Of a stretch of 64,000 nucleotides of DNA, positions 19,110 through 30,642 are shown piece after piece; within the stretch, counting starts at the first letter, position 1; each line of letters starts with the position of its first letter. Both the position numbers and the translations under genes were made by a program. The DNA lies in the NCBI GenBank assembly GCA_905233975.1, contig CAJOGD010000007.1, positions 1 to 64,000 on the forward strand. The letters are read 5' to 3'. The stretch comes from an uncultured Alphaproteobacteria bacterium. GTDB taxonomy: Bacteria; Pseudomonadota; Alphaproteobacteria; Rs-D84. Under the pieces are notes generated by a model. It was not told where the DNA came from and ran no database searches. It worked only from the letters and a program-made list of their open reading frames with translations.

Positions 19110-20566
19110 TGAAGAAATTATTTCTTGGTTATCTTGTTCGATTCTTGTTCGGCGCAATCGCGTTGGGTGTTGGCATTTGGTATGTAAGTTCATCACTATC
19201 CGGCGCATCATTGACATATACCAGTATGGACGGTTTTCTAAATTCAATTGGTGCGGCCGATGGAAATATCGCATCAACGAACGGTTGTTTCCTTTGCAAG
19301 TATGTTAACGATTTGTTTTTTGTTTTGGGAACGGCGTCAGAATCTTTCTGGAAAACGATAGTTTCGCATCTTTGGATTTTAATGGTGATTGGTTTCGGTG
19401 TGTTTCTGTTTATACACAGCGCAAAATATATTTACAAGGCGATGATGGAAACAACGAAACTTGATACCAAAGAACAAAAACTCGCCTTTGCGCCATGGTT
19501 TGATGATGTTTGGAAAAATGGCGTGCGCATTATGATTGTCGGTGCGATTATCGGTGCTTTTGGTATGGGCGGTGCGGCGTCGATTAAGGCATTGTCTAAT
19601 ATAACAATTCAACCGGTTATGTATGTTGGTACTGAATTGTCAATGGCGGCAACGGGTCTGTCCAGTGCGGCACAATGTGTGCCACCAGAAATTGGTGCGG
19701 ATAACCCAATGGCGTCGGTTTCAAATTCGTTTATGTGTATCGTTGGAAATATCAACAGCGTTATGCTTGCGGGGGCGGCCGGTGGATTTGCGTTAATGAA
19801 TTATGCATGGATGGGACTTGGTGGTGGCGCGTTCACGTGGATTGCGGGACTCTTGACCGTAATAATGTTTGTTGTGATTGGGTTTAATCTATTCTTTGAA
19901 ATTTTGTCGGTGATATTTAAACTTGTTTTCCTCGTTATATTCTTGCCGTTAATCGCGGCGGCATCGGCATTTGAAAAAACATGGAAAATGGCATCAAACG
20001 TTGTTAATAATGCGGTAAAAACCTTGGTCGAAGCCGCGGTCAAGGTTGTCGCAATATCATTAAAGGTTGTAATTGTTTATGCGATGACAATGTTTGCGGC
20101 CGATGAATTCTTCCCCGGCCCCGTTGATGGATACAGTGCGATATTCCCGCCACTTTTAGTCGGCGAAACTGTTTCGACGGACGCCAAAGCGATGTCGATA
20201 AAAAATGTTTTTTCGACATGTGAAACCGCGGCAACAATAAATGGCGAAATTGATAAAGGTGCATTTAAAGATTGCTTTAATACGCATCGGACACAAATAG
20301 AGGCGCGCTATCCACATGCATTTGATTTTATGCATGATGGTTTGGGATTTTTGTTAATGATGGCCGGATTGATATTCATATATTTTTATATCTTGGCCCC
20401 ACGTGTTGATAAATTACTGGCCAGTGTTCCATCGTTTGAACCGTTTGGGAAATCTGATGACAGCGGTGGTGGCGTAGATAAGTTTGGTACGGATTTGAAA
20501 AAGTTGATAAAAATGACTTGGAAAAAACCGCAAGAATTTGCCGAAAAGATGATAAAGGAAAAATGA
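19109..20566 (+). CDS. TrbL/VirB6-like type IV secretion membrane protein
   Basis: CFLCKYVNDLFFVLGTASESFWKTI before TM; multi-TM; start overlaps the previous stop. Confidence 0.72.
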   Translation: MKKLFLGYLVRFLFGAIALGVGIWYVSSSLSGASLTYTSMDGFLNSIGAADGNIASTNGCFLCKYVNDLFFVLGTASESFWKTIVSHLWILMVIGFGVFLFIHSAKYIYKAMMETTKLDTKEQKLAFAPWFDDVWKNGVRIMIVGAIIGAFGMGGAASIKALSNITIQPVMYVGTELSMAATGLSSAAQCVPPEIGADNPMASVSNSFMCIVGNINSVMLAGAAGGFALMNYAWMGLGGGAFTWIAGLLTVIMFVVIGFNLFFEILSVIFKLVFLVIFLPLIAAASAFEKTWKMASNVVNNAVKTLVEAAVKVVAISLKVVIVYAMTMFAADEFFPGPVDGYSAIFPPLLVGETVSTDAKAMSIKNVFSTCETAATINGEIDKGAFKDCFNTHRTQIEARYPHAFDFMHDGLGFLLMMAGLIFIYFYILAPRVDKLLASVPSFEPFGKSDDSGGGVDKFGTDLKKLIKMTWKKPQEFAEKMIKEK

Positions 20567-21855
20567 AAACCATAGTAAAAAAATTTTTATCATTATTGAT
20601 TGTCGCACACATGATTTTGGGTGGTGCGGCTGTCGCGGCGGAATCTAATTTGGTGACGGGCGATATCGGCGATTACGGTGCATGGACGACCGAACACAAT
20701 CGTGAAGAACTTTTGCAAAATGTTCAAAATGATTTAAACGATTTCGAATCGGGATTTGAACGCGAATACGTTGACACCGGTGTCCCGGTTGAGGCAAAAC
20801 TTGGAATCGCCTTTATGCGTGCATTAACACATACTGCGCACATACTTGATAATTCATTGATACGATTCGTTAACATCTTTCTAATCGTTGCATTTGTTTT
20901 CTGGGTCTTGTTTGAAGGATACAGAATGATTAAAGACGCCAAGGTCAAGGTAGGCCCAACAATCGAAGATATTATAAAAAAAGGTATTACACTTGCGATA
21001 TGGTTGATATTGCTTGGCGTTGGGTTGCCACGATTGTTTGGTATGATAATGGGGCCCATTATTGCATTCGGTTCATACGTTGCCAATATGATTTTAGACG
21101 TCACATCGCAATACGGTGGGTTTGAACTTTCTGATACATGCGCGGCAATAAAAAGTTATGCAATGACACACATGACCGACACTTCTATCATAGACGCCGA
21201 AACCGCCGCCGACATTATGTGTGTGCCAACACGTATGTCTGGATTTTACTATGGCGCAATAAGGTTTGGTTGGCAACTTGTTGGCGCGGGATTGGGAACC
21301 AGCACATTTACATTTTTGTTGGGTTTGGTCTTTGTCGTGCTGTTTATATACACCGCGTTTAAATTCGCATTTGTTTCATTTGGCGTAATTGCAGATTTGT
21401 TTTTGGTGATAATATTATTGCCATTTACGGCGATCGCCGAAACGGTGCAGAAAACTTCCTATAAAGGCATCGCGGGTGACATATACAACAAATTTCTTGG
21501 AATTTTCAAAGATACATCAAAACTTTCATCTCAGGTGCGCAAGTTTATTGATGCGGCGGTTTATTTTGTGTCGCTTGCGATTGTTGTTGCTATTGGTGGC
21601 TCATTATTGGCAAGTGCGGTAAAATTAAATTCCGAAACACATGTCATCACTATTTTGGACGGAAATGTTATCACGCTGTTGCTAACCGGGGCACTTGTTG
21701 CGTATGTTGCCACACATGCAGAAGATATTGCAAAATCTATTGGTGGCGGCATAGACGCGGCGATTGGAACCAATTTGCAAAAAGATTTGAAAACGCTTTA
21801 TAACGATACCAAAAAGAAAACAGAAGAATTTATCAAGGCGTTAAAGAAAAAATAA
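20563..21855 (+). CDS. TrbL/VirB6-like type IV secretion membrane protein
   Basis: MKTIVKKFLSLLIVAHMILGGAAVAAE signal peptide, multi-TM; ATGA overlap with the previous gene. Confidence 0.7.
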   Translation: MKTIVKKFLSLLIVAHMILGGAAVAAESNLVTGDIGDYGAWTTEHNREELLQNVQNDLNDFESGFEREYVDTGVPVEAKLGIAFMRALTHTAHILDNSLIRFVNIFLIVAFVFWVLFEGYRMIKDAKVKVGPTIEDIIKKGITLAIWLILLGVGLPRLFGMIMGPIIAFGSYVANMILDVTSQYGGFELSDTCAAIKSYAMTHMTDTSIIDAETAADIMCVPTRMSGFYYGAIRFGWQLVGAGLGTSTFTFLLGLVFVVLFIYTAFKFAFVSFGVIADLFLVIILLPFTAIAETVQKTSYKGIAGDIYNKFLGIFKDTSKLSSQVRKFIDAAVYFVSLAIVVAIGGSLLASAVKLNSETHVITILDGNVITLLLTGALVAYVATHAEDIAKSIGGGIDAAIGTNLQKDLKTLYNDTKKKTEEFIKALKKK

Positions 21856-21859
21856 AAAA

Positions 21860-23941
21860 TTAATCAATAATTTTTACGAAACTTTCTGCGACTTTTTTAA
21901 TTCCGGTGCGATTAAATGCAACCGTCAAAATTTCACCGTTCGATTCGATGACAACACCACGCCCAAGTTCGCTGTGTTCAACAAGTTTCCCAACAATACT
22001 TTTTACCGTATGCGTTTTCGGTTGCGTTTGTCGTGCGGGCGTTTCGTAACGCGGTGTGCGACCGCCAAAATCCAAATATCGATTATCCATTTCGGTTATG
22101 AATCGCGCCGGCGAATAATATTGACGCGAACCGAAAATAACGCGCGACATGGTGTTTGTAATAATCGCACGCCGCCGCGCGCGGGTAAGGGCGACATATG
22201 CCAAACGGCGCTCTTCCTCCATGCCGCCTTCTTTGATTGATTTGTCATTTGGAAAAATTCCATCTTCCCATGCGGGCAAAAATACAGTATCAAATTCCAA
22301 ACCTTTGGCCGCATGAATCGTCATAATATTTACCGCCGGACTATCTGCACCAATTTCATTATCGTTGTCATCGGTTGTCATCAACGCCGCATGCTCCAAG
22401 AAATCCGGCAAACTGTCGTATGTAGAAACAACATTCGAAATCAAATCGCGAATGTTTGAAATTCTTTCTTCGGCGTCGGGGTCTTTGGATTCGCGCCAAT
22501 ATTGCATATACTTTGCATCTTCTAATAATTTTTTCACCGCATCCGCGGGCCGCATAGTTTGCCAGTCAAAATCAAACACAGATAAAAATTCGTTCGCGGC
22601 GATTCCTTGCTTGCCACCAAAGTTTGCCGCACGCAGCCCATGCATCAATGAACCGCCAATCGCGCGCATTTTCGCAATTGCCGTTGGCCCAAACCCGCGC
22701 CGCGGCCGCGTGATAACGCGTGCAAATGAAACATCATCTTCCGCATGAACAAGCAATCGAACATATGCGATAACATCGCGAATTTCCATGCGATCATAGA
22801 ATTTTGTCGTTCCAACCAAACGATACGGAATGCGCGCGTTTGCAAATTCTTCTTCGAATCCGCGCGAAAGCGAACCCGTTCGAATCAGAACCGCAAAATC
22901 AGAATATCGCCCATTTGCATATCGCAAAATCGTATCGGCAATCAGTTTCGCTTCATCATAATTTGATGGAACAGTCAGCACATATACCGGTTCGCCAACA
23001 CTCTTTTCGTCTGCGGGCCGCAGGTCTTTGCCCAACCGCCCATTGTTATGTCGTATCAACGAATTCGCCGCACCAAGAATATTCCCGGTGCTGCGGTAAT
23101 TTGTTTCAAGTCGTATGATTTGCGCGCCCGGGAAATTCTTTTCAAATTCCAAAATGTTTTTAATTTCCGCCCCGCGCCAAGAATAAATCGATTGGTCATC
23201 ATCGCCAACACAGCAAACGTTCGGTCGTTCCACATTGCGCGTCAGCAATTTTATAAACTGCATCTGCGCATTATTTGTGTCTTGGAATTCATCGACCATA
23301 ATGTATTTGAATTGTCGTGCGTATTTTTCGCGCACATCAGGCGCCGATTCAAACAATTTCAATGTTAGTAAAATAATGTCGCCAAAATCAACCGCGCCTT
23401 GGCGTCGCAATTCCGCATTATAGTTATCAAGAATTTGTTTAGTGCGGGCGCCAACATCGGGACTTTCGATATTTCCGCGGTCTTTGATGTTTGAAATTTT
23501 TTCGACCCAATCGGCGGCATCATATTCTTTGGCGTCCGCCCCCATCGCGGCAAAGACGTTTTTCAAAACCGCCTTTTGATCATCTTCGCCAAAGATTATA
23601 AAGTCCGACTTTAATCCCGCGCGCGCCGCGTTCGCCCGCAGTATACGCAAACAAATCGAATGAAAGGTTCCGCACCATAAATCGCGCGCATAAAATTCGC
23701 CCCCCGATTCATTTAGTATTTCCGCAATGCGATTTTTCATTTCGTTTGCGGCCTTGTTCGTAAAGGTCAGGGCCAAAATCTGCCATGGTTGGCACAGGTG
23801 CATATTTAATATGTGTGCAACCCGCATAACCAGAACGCGCGTTTTCCCCGTTCCCGCACCCGAAAGCACCAAAACCGGGCCTTCGGTGGTTTCGACGGCT
23901 TTCTTTTGTTCGGGATTAAGATTTTCTGGCTTTATGTTCAT
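21860..23941 (-). CDS. UvrD/PcrA-type superfamily 1 DNA helicase
   Basis: LNPEQKKAVETTEGPVLVLSGAGTGKTRVL, VDEFQDTNNAQ, GDDDQSIYSWRGA, TIHAAKGLEFDTVFLPAWEDGIFP. Confidence 0.93.
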   Translation of the reverse strand: MNIKPENLNPEQKKAVETTEGPVLVLSGAGTGKTRVLVMRVAHILNMHLCQPWQILALTFTNKAANEMKNRIAEILNESGGEFYARDLWCGTFHSICLRILRANAARAGLKSDFIIFGEDDQKAVLKNVFAAMGADAKEYDAADWVEKISNIKDRGNIESPDVGARTKQILDNYNAELRRQGAVDFGDIILLTLKLFESAPDVREKYARQFKYIMVDEFQDTNNAQMQFIKLLTRNVERPNVCCVGDDDQSIYSWRGAEIKNILEFEKNFPGAQIIRLETNYRSTGNILGAANSLIRHNNGRLGKDLRPADEKSVGEPVYVLTVPSNYDEAKLIADTILRYANGRYSDFAVLIRTGSLSRGFEEEFANARIPYRLVGTTKFYDRMEIRDVIAYVRLLVHAEDDVSFARVITRPRRGFGPTAIAKMRAIGGSLMHGLRAANFGGKQGIAANEFLSVFDFDWQTMRPADAVKKLLEDAKYMQYWRESKDPDAEERISNIRDLISNVVSTYDSLPDFLEHAALMTTDDNDNEIGADSPAVNIMTIHAAKGLEFDTVFLPAWEDGIFPNDKSIKEGGMEEERRLAYVALTRARRRAIITNTMSRVIFGSRQYYSPARFITEMDNRYLDFGGRTPRYETPARQTQPKTHTVKSIVGKLVEHSELGRGVVIESNGEILTVAFNRTGIKKVAESFVKIID

Positions 23942-23987
23942 CGTTTCATTATAATCTTTGCTGAAATAATAAAACTATGGTGGAATT

Positions 23988-24665
23988 ATGGCAAGGGTAA
24001 TTTGTTTTGATATTGAAACGACTGGATTCGAATACCTGCGCGGCGACCGGTGTATCGAAATCGGTGCGGTGGAAATCGTGGACGGAAAAATCACCGACAA
24101 CACTTTCCACGAATACATAAATCCCGAAGGCAAAATTATTCCGCCGGAAACATACATGGTTCACAAAATTTCAAATGCGTTTTTGGACGACAAACCAAAG
24201 ATGTCGGTTGTTGCGCCAAAGTTCTTGGAATTTATTGGCGATTCGACAATCGTTGCGCATAACGGATTGGACTTTGACTTTCCGTTTGTGAATCATGAAT
24301 TGGAAATGTTGCACTTGCCACCGATTCCGCGCGCGCAAATGGCGGACACATTGGTTATAGCGCGAAATCGTGTGTTCGGTCCAAAAAGTTATACACTGGA
24401 CGCACTTGCGAAATGGTTTGGAATATCACTTACCGCGCGTGCCGATGCACATGGTGCGTTGATTGACTCTGAAATTTTGGCCAAGGTTTATTTGGAACTT
24501 GAAAACACCGCGCCCGCACCGGAAATTTCGGAAATTGTCGCCAAACAGCACGAGGCTTTTTTAAAGCACCCAAAAATCGGCGTGGATTTTCCGTATCGCC
24601 AATTCCCTGTGCCCGATGCGGAACAAAAAATCCACGACGAATTCATGGCAAAACTGGGGGAATAA
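23988..24665 (+). CDS. dnaQ: DNA polymerase III epsilon subunit (3'-5' exonuclease)
   Basis: CFDIETTGFEYLRGDRCIEIGAVEIVDGK, VAHNGLDFDFPFVNHEL, HGALIDSEILAKVYLEL. Confidence 0.9.
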   Translation: MARVICFDIETTGFEYLRGDRCIEIGAVEIVDGKITDNTFHEYINPEGKIIPPETYMVHKISNAFLDDKPKMSVVAPKFLEFIGDSTIVAHNGLDFDFPFVNHELEMLHLPPIPRAQMADTLVIARNRVFGPKSYTLDALAKWFGISLTARADAHGALIDSEILAKVYLELENTAPAPEISEIVAKQHEAFLKHPKIGVDFPYRQFPVPDAEQKIHDEFMAKLGE

Positions 24666-24666
24666 T

Positions 24667-25566
24667 TTACCCCATTACGGTCATCATTACACCAATACTA
24701 ATCATGATGAAACATAATATTTTTTTGATCATGATCGGGCGCGATATGTCTTCGTGAAAACGTTTCCCAAATAACTTCGCAAGAATGATTCCATAAATGG
24801 CGACAAAAATTGGTTGAACCGATTGAATCCCAGAATCCACGATAATCGGTATCAACGCCAATGCAAACACCAGACTTATTGCGGCCAACCGATCAAAACA
24901 TTCCATCAATACAAACATGCCGAATTTTCGACGGTATGTGCCGAAATTTTTTACAATGTCTTGACGTAGGGGCCGAACAAATAGCATTGTAAATTGTGCA
25001 ACAAAAGATGTCACCATAACCCAAAATGCCACCGATACCCAATTAGTATTTTCTAATAAAACTTTATAGAAACTTCCTTCGAATGACAGCATTATACTGG
25101 CCAAGCACATTAACCAAAAACCAGAATTTATCTTTATACGATTTTCGTGACTTATATTCAAAAATATAGAAAATAATATTATTATACCGAATCCGATGTA
25201 TTGGATTGGGTGCAACGCTTCGCCCACTATCAGGAAAGCCCATAATGGAACAAAAACTTTTTCTAATTGAAATAATGCGGCCACCACAGATGTATCAAGT
25301 TTATTCAATGCGGCGAAATATGGAAATTGATATCCAATCTGTATAATAGATAATAACCCAACAAAAACCCACATGTCGGGCGACAACAAGTGAATCGGCC
25401 CAAACAGTGGCAAACATAAAAGCCCCAAGATATTCGTTAAATTCATGTAAAAAATGGTTGTCGTCACACGCTTAAACACACTGCCCAACACATAGGAATC
25501 AAATATGTTGGATACGGCCCACATCATAGGTCCAATAAAAGCAACCAAAATTCCAAGCAAACTCAT
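24667..25566 (-). CDS. EamA/DMT-like membrane transporter
   Basis: About ten predicted TM segments; VVAALFQLEKVFVPLWAFLIVGEALHPIQYIGFGIII typical of DMT repeats. Confidence 0.65.
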   Translation of the reverse strand: MSLLGILVAFIGPMMWAVSNIFDSYVLGSVFKRVTTTIFYMNLTNILGLLCLPLFGPIHLLSPDMWVFVGLLSIIQIGYQFPYFAALNKLDTSVVAALFQLEKVFVPLWAFLIVGEALHPIQYIGFGIIILFSIFLNISHENRIKINSGFWLMCLASIMLSFEGSFYKVLLENTNWVSVAFWVMVTSFVAQFTMLFVRPLRQDIVKNFGTYRRKFGMFVLMECFDRLAAISLVFALALIPIIVDSGIQSVQPIFVAIYGIILAKLFGKRFHEDISRPIMIKKILCFIMISIGVMMTVMG

Positions 25567-25625
25567 AACATGGGAATTATATCTTGGTATAAATTGATAA
25601 ACAAGGATTTTTGATGGCGAATATA

Positions 25626-26453
25626 TTAAATATCATTCACCAATTTCTTTGCGGCGTTTAATGCATTATCGTATGTGTCGAATGCGGCGCCGATACTATA
25701 TACCTGGACACAGCCCGGGAAATTAATACATTCCGCGGGTATTTTATGCGGTTCAACGGTTGTAATGTTATATGTCCCACGATGGGATTCTTTTATAATA
25801 TATTTAACACGCGTGCCTTCAAAGGCGGACCGGTCAATATCGGCATTCAACGGCAGGGTGATAAAATCAGACGTCGCCAATGTTTGCGCGCTAATTTTGT
25901 CTTTTATAAATTTATAGGATTTATATATGGCGCGTTCCAATGGTGCACAATAATAATTTGCCATTTGCATAAACATTTCATCGTTTTCTTTCGGTGTGTT
26001 TTTAACATCATTCATAGATGAAATGATATACGCCAAAGTATTCGGATATTTGGCCATGCCGAAATTATCGGATAAATCCATCGGTGCTACAAAGTCGGCA
26101 TCAAATTTTTCCGCCGCCGCGGCCGCGGTTTGCATGTCTGTCTGATATTTGTATGCGATATATTCCGCGCCAATCGCGTCCCACAATAATCCAAACGCGG
26201 CATATTTGTTGCCGTTCGTCCGTATGCGCGCGTCATGTTGATGATGATCGAATTCGCCACCGCCAATATCAAACGCCAAACCTTTGAAATCATCGGGCAC
26301 ACGTGCCACGCGCCGAATCACAGAAACGTCCGATATAACCCCAGAGATTTTTAACAACGCCGCCGACAAAATATCGTCCGTATGGAAACGACTTGCATGT
26401 GTAATACAACCTTGGGCGACAAGATTACGCAAAGTTTCTATATTTTTTTGCAT
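25626..26453 (-). CDS. MYG1-family putative hydrolase (UPF0160-like)
   Basis: THASRFHTDDILSAALL, DIGGGEFDHHQHDARIRTNGNKYAAFGLLWDAIG. Confidence 0.75.
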   Translation of the reverse strand: MQKNIETLRNLVAQGCITHASRFHTDDILSAALLKISGVISDVSVIRRVARVPDDFKGLAFDIGGGEFDHHQHDARIRTNGNKYAAFGLLWDAIGAEYIAYKYQTDMQTAAAAAEKFDADFVAPMDLSDNFGMAKYPNTLAYIISSMNDVKNTPKENDEMFMQMANYYCAPLERAIYKSYKFIKDKISAQTLATSDFITLPLNADIDRSAFEGTRVKYIIKESHRGTYNITTVEPHKIPAECINFPGCVQVYSIGAAFDTYDNALNAAKKLVNDI

Positions 26454-26466
26454 TTACAATTTATAT

Positions 26467-28857
26467 TTACAATTGCGCTTTTATTTCCTGGACTTCATAG
26501 CATTCAACGCGGTCGCCTTCTTTCAGGTCGTTATACTTATCAAAACTCATACCGAATTCAACGCCACCGGAAACTTCTTTGACCTCGTTCTTTTCTCGGC
26601 GCAGTTCGCCAATCTTGCCATCATAAATAACAACATTGTCACGCAACAAACGGACAAATGCATCCTTTCTAATAACCCCTTCGGTCATGCGACAACCCGC
26701 AACGCGAATGCCCTTGCCAACGGTGAACAGTGCGATAACGTCCGCATATCCGATAAAGTTTTCTTTCTTTTCCGGTGCAAGTTTCCCAGACAAAATTTCT
26801 TTGATTTCATCGGTGATGCGATATACAACACTGTGATAGCGGATATCGACATTTGCCGAACGCGCCATATCACGCACCGCCGCATCCGCACGAACATTAA
26901 ACGCGATTATGACCGCGCCCGATGCAGACGCCAAACGAACGTCGCCTTCGGTAATTTGACCAACCCCCGCGGACAGGATTTCAACCGACGCCTTGTCTGT
27001 TTTGATGTCGCGCAACATGTCGGTTATTGCCTCTACACTGCCCTGAACATCGGCGCGCAGAACAACCGGCAACGTCAATTTTTGATCACTCGTTTGTTTC
27101 GCAAACAATTCTTCCAACGACGAACGCTTTACCGCATTTGCACGATCACGCGCCCGCTGCACACGCCACGCCGCAACCTCACGCGTTTGCGCTTCGGTTT
27201 CCATAACGTTCAACATGTCGCCCGCAAGTGGCACCGCGTCCAACCCCAATACCATAACCGGTTGTGCCGGCCGCACCATTTTCACGCGTTCGCCATTCGA
27301 CATGACAAGTCCACGTACGCGGCCGAATGTTTCGCCGACAACGAATACGTCGCCAACCTTTAATGTCCCCTGACGTATAATGACCGTTGCAACCGCGCCC
27401 AGGCCACGTTCCATTTTTGCCTCTACAACTGTTGCGACCGCCGGCATATCCGAGTCCGCACGCAGTTCCATCATTTCAGCCTGAAGCAAAATGGCGTCTT
27501 CCAATTTATCAAGACCGATTTTTTGTTTTGCGGAAATTTCAACGCATTGAACATCGCCGCCCATTTCTTCAACCTGAACTTCCTGTTGCAATAAATCCGT
27601 TTTAACCTTTTGCGGGTTGGCTTCGGGCAAATCAATTTTATTTATTGCGACAATGAAAGGCACCTTGGCCGCGCGAATGTGATTTATCGCCTCTATGGTC
27701 TGGGGCATAATCGAATCATTTGCCGCAACGACCAAGACCACAATGTCCGCCATTTGCGCACCACGCGCACGCATCGCGGTAAACGTTTCGTGCCCCGGCG
27801 TATCAAGGAAAGTAATAATCGCGCCGGATTTTGTTTTAACTTCATATGAAGAAATATGTTGGGTTATACCGCCCGCTTCGCCCGCAACAACGTTCGCATT
27901 ACGGAACGCATCAAGCAACGATGTTTTTCCATGATCAACATGTCCGACGACCGTCACAATCGGCGCGCGCGGTTTCAGGTTTTCCGGATTCGGTGCGCGT
28001 TCCAATAATTCGGCATACGGTTTAACCTCTACCCGTTTAACGGTCGCACCAAATTCGCCGGCGATAATTTCCGCCGTATCTGCATCAATAGATTGATTTT
28101 GGGAAACCATCATTCCCATTTCCATCAATTTCTTGATAACGTTGCCAACCTTTTCCGCCATGGCCGCGGCCAAGTCTTTGACGACAATAGTGTCGCCAAT
28201 CGTAACCTCATGCGTGACCTTTTGCGGCGCATTGAACATTGCACGTGCCTTTTCGCGGAAACGCTTTAACGATGCCTCGGACCGGCGGCGATTCGCACCG
28301 CGCAGACCGATTTCATCGTCATCATCTTCATTCCCAATGACAATATCGCGCAAAGAAATTTTACCACTGCGTGTGAAATCTTTTTTAGGCGTGCCAAATT
28401 TTGAATTACGACGATTCGAAACATTTTCAGTGTCATCATTTTTGTTTTGATGATGCGAATTTGGTTTCTTGGACGGCATGATATTATGCGGGATATTCAC
28501 AGGTTCATTTTCTTCTTCATCTTTTTGCATGGCGTTTTCGCGCGCGGCAAGTTGTTCTTTGACCTGTTCATATTCGCGTGTTTCGCGTGCGATTTCCGCC
28601 TCGCGCGCGGCGCGTGCGGCGGCTTCTTCGGCTTCGCGCTGTTTGCGTTCTTCTTCGCGGGCACGTGCGGCCTCTAATACCGCGCGCAATTTGTCGTCCG
28701 CCGGATTATGTGCGACCGCCGGGCCATTTGGTTCTTCGCGTAATTCGTTGCTGCCGGGGGCAATAACACGACGACGGCGTTCAACGAATACAGAATCGCC
28801 TTTTTTACTTTGCACCGCGTCCAATGTCACAGATTTTCCAAGTGTAAGTGTCGCCAT
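26467..28857 (-). CDS. infB: Translation initiation factor IF-2
   Basis: [54 protein letters not shown]. Confidence 0.97.
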   Translation of the reverse strand: MATLTLGKSVTLDAVQSKKGDSVFVERRRRVIAPGSNELREEPNGPAVAHNPADDKLRAVLEAARAREEERKQREAEEAAARAAREAEIARETREYEQVKEQLAARENAMQKDEEENEPVNIPHNIMPSKKPNSHHQNKNDDTENVSNRRNSKFGTPKKDFTRSGKISLRDIVIGNEDDDDEIGLRGANRRRSEASLKRFREKARAMFNAPQKVTHEVTIGDTIVVKDLAAAMAEKVGNVIKKLMEMGMMVSQNQSIDADTAEIIAGEFGATVKRVEVKPYAELLERAPNPENLKPRAPIVTVVGHVDHGKTSLLDAFRNANVVAGEAGGITQHISSYEVKTKSGAIITFLDTPGHETFTAMRARGAQMADIVVLVVAANDSIMPQTIEAINHIRAAKVPFIVAINKIDLPEANPQKVKTDLLQQEVQVEEMGGDVQCVEISAKQKIGLDKLEDAILLQAEMMELRADSDMPAVATVVEAKMERGLGAVATVIIRQGTLKVGDVFVVGETFGRVRGLVMSNGERVKMVRPAQPVMVLGLDAVPLAGDMLNVMETEAQTREVAAWRVQRARDRANAVKRSSLEELFAKQTSDQKLTLPVVLRADVQGSVEAITDMLRDIKTDKASVEILSAGVGQITEGDVRLASASGAVIIAFNVRADAAVRDMARSANVDIRYHSVVYRITDEIKEILSGKLAPEKKENFIGYADVIALFTVGKGIRVAGCRMTEGVIRKDAFVRLLRDNVVIYDGKIGELRREKNEVKEVSGGVEFGMSFDKYNDLKEGDRVECYEVQEIKAQL

Positions 28858-28881
28858 GTTTTACCCTTTTGTAATTATGTT

Positions 28882-30432
28882 TTATCGAATTTCTTCTTTT
28901 TCCGCAACGGTTATACCAAACGCGATTTCGCGTGCCTTCATGATTACACGACCGGCAAGACGCGAACTCATCGTTTCTTCGCCAAGTATTTCGACCAATT
29001 CATCAGACGCCAAATCGGCCAAATCGGAAAGCGTTTTTATGCCCGCTTCGCCAAGTTTCATGATGATTGGACGTTTGATAAAATCAAAGTTCAACAAATC
29101 ATCGGCCATGCCAAGGTTATGTCCGGCTTCGAAATAATCCCTTTCAATCTTTTCAAGGTATGCCTTGGCGCGATTTTGCAATTCGGCGGCCAATTCCGCA
29201 TTGAAACCTTCGATAGATTCAAGTTCTTTGGATTCCACAAAGGCAACTTCTTCGATTGTGCGGAAACCTTCGGATACCAACAGATGTGCAATCATTTCAT
29301 CAACGTCAAGGCCCGTCATAAACAGTTCGGTCTTTTCTTTGATTTCCTTTGCACGACGATCTTGTTCTTCGGCTTCGTTCAAAACGTCAATATTCCAACC
29401 GGTCAACTGTGAAGCCAGACGGACATTTTGTCCGCGGCGACCGATAGCCAACGATTGTTGATCTTCGTTAACAACGACGACGGCGCTGCGCGTATCTTCA
29501 TCGACAATAATCTTTGCGACCTTGGCCGGTTGCATAGCATTCACGATAAATACGGCCGGATCGTCAGAATACAAAATAACATCGATTTTTTCGCCATGGC
29601 ATTCGTTGATAACCGGTTGAATACGTGTTCCCTTGATACCAACGGTCATACCAACCGCGTCAATAGACGGATCCTGGGTTTCTACCGCAATTTTTGCGTG
29701 CGACCCCGGTGCGCGTGCCACAGATTTAATTTTAATGACACCTTCGTAAATTTCAGGCACTTCTTGGGTGAACAATTTTTCCATAAACAACGGATGTGTA
29801 CGGGTAAGGAAGATTTGCGGTCCCGAATTTGAACGCGCAACGTCCATAATAAGTGCGCGCACGCGGTCACCAACCGCAAGTCTTTCGCCCGGAATAAGTT
29901 CGGTTCCTTTGATATAACCTTCGGCCTTGCCATTTATATCGACATAAACACTGCCGAATTCGATACGTTTCACAACACCATTGATAATATCGCCAATGTT
30001 ATCTTTGAATTCATCGTATTGACGGCCCTTTTCGGCGTCGCGGACACGTGCGGTCATAATCTGGCGCGCGGTTTGAAATGCCATACGTCCGAATTCAGGT
30101 TCCGGCAACGAATCTTCGACAACATCACCAACCGACGGATTTTTGCTGTATTTCTTGGCCTCGGCAACGGTAAGCATTGTGAAGGGGTTATATTCTTCGC
30201 CCATTGCTTCCGGCGATTCAATGACATCGAATAGGCGTTTCACGTGAATAGACCCGTTTTTGCGGTCAATTTCGGCGACGATATTAAATTCTTCGCCATA
30301 TTTGTGCTTTGCAATTTTTGCGATTGCAATTTCCAACGATTCAAAAACAGTTTCACGATCAATCTGCTTTTCGGCGGCCAAAGAATCAATTGACAACAGC
30401 AAGTCTTGACGCGGCATAGAAACAAACGACAT
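28882..30432 (-). CDS. nusA: Transcription termination/antitermination protein NusA
   Basis: S1 and KH domains (MTVGIKGTRIQPVINECHGEKIDVILY; NEDQQSLAIGRRGQNVRLASQLTGWNIDV); adjacent to infB. Confidence 0.96.
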   Translation of the reverse strand: MSFVSMPRQDLLLSIDSLAAEKQIDRETVFESLEIAIAKIAKHKYGEEFNIVAEIDRKNGSIHVKRLFDVIESPEAMGEEYNPFTMLTVAEAKKYSKNPSVGDVVEDSLPEPEFGRMAFQTARQIMTARVRDAEKGRQYDEFKDNIGDIINGVVKRIEFGSVYVDINGKAEGYIKGTELIPGERLAVGDRVRALIMDVARSNSGPQIFLTRTHPLFMEKLFTQEVPEIYEGVIKIKSVARAPGSHAKIAVETQDPSIDAVGMTVGIKGTRIQPVINECHGEKIDVILYSDDPAVFIVNAMQPAKVAKIIVDEDTRSAVVVVNEDQQSLAIGRRGQNVRLASQLTGWNIDVLNEAEEQDRRAKEIKEKTELFMTGLDVDEMIAHLLVSEGFRTIEEVAFVESKELESIEGFNAELAAELQNRAKAYLEKIERDYFEAGHNLGMADDLLNFDFIKRPIIMKLGEAGIKTLSDLADLASDELVEILGEETMSSRLAGRVIMKAREIAFGITVAEKEEIR

Positions 30433-30642
30433 TTATTTTCTCCCTTGGTTGGTGTATCGTTTATCTTTAAAGGCGGGGTTTTTAAGCCCCGCCCTTAAAA
30501 TTAATCTTTTAAGAACAACTCGATTATAACACCGAATCGAACAATTGCAAATGTTTTTTACTTTTTCTTGCAATATAATTTGACAGACCGGATTTTTGAC
30601 ACTATTATCGCGACAGTCGGTAATTACAACAGGAGTTTTGTT

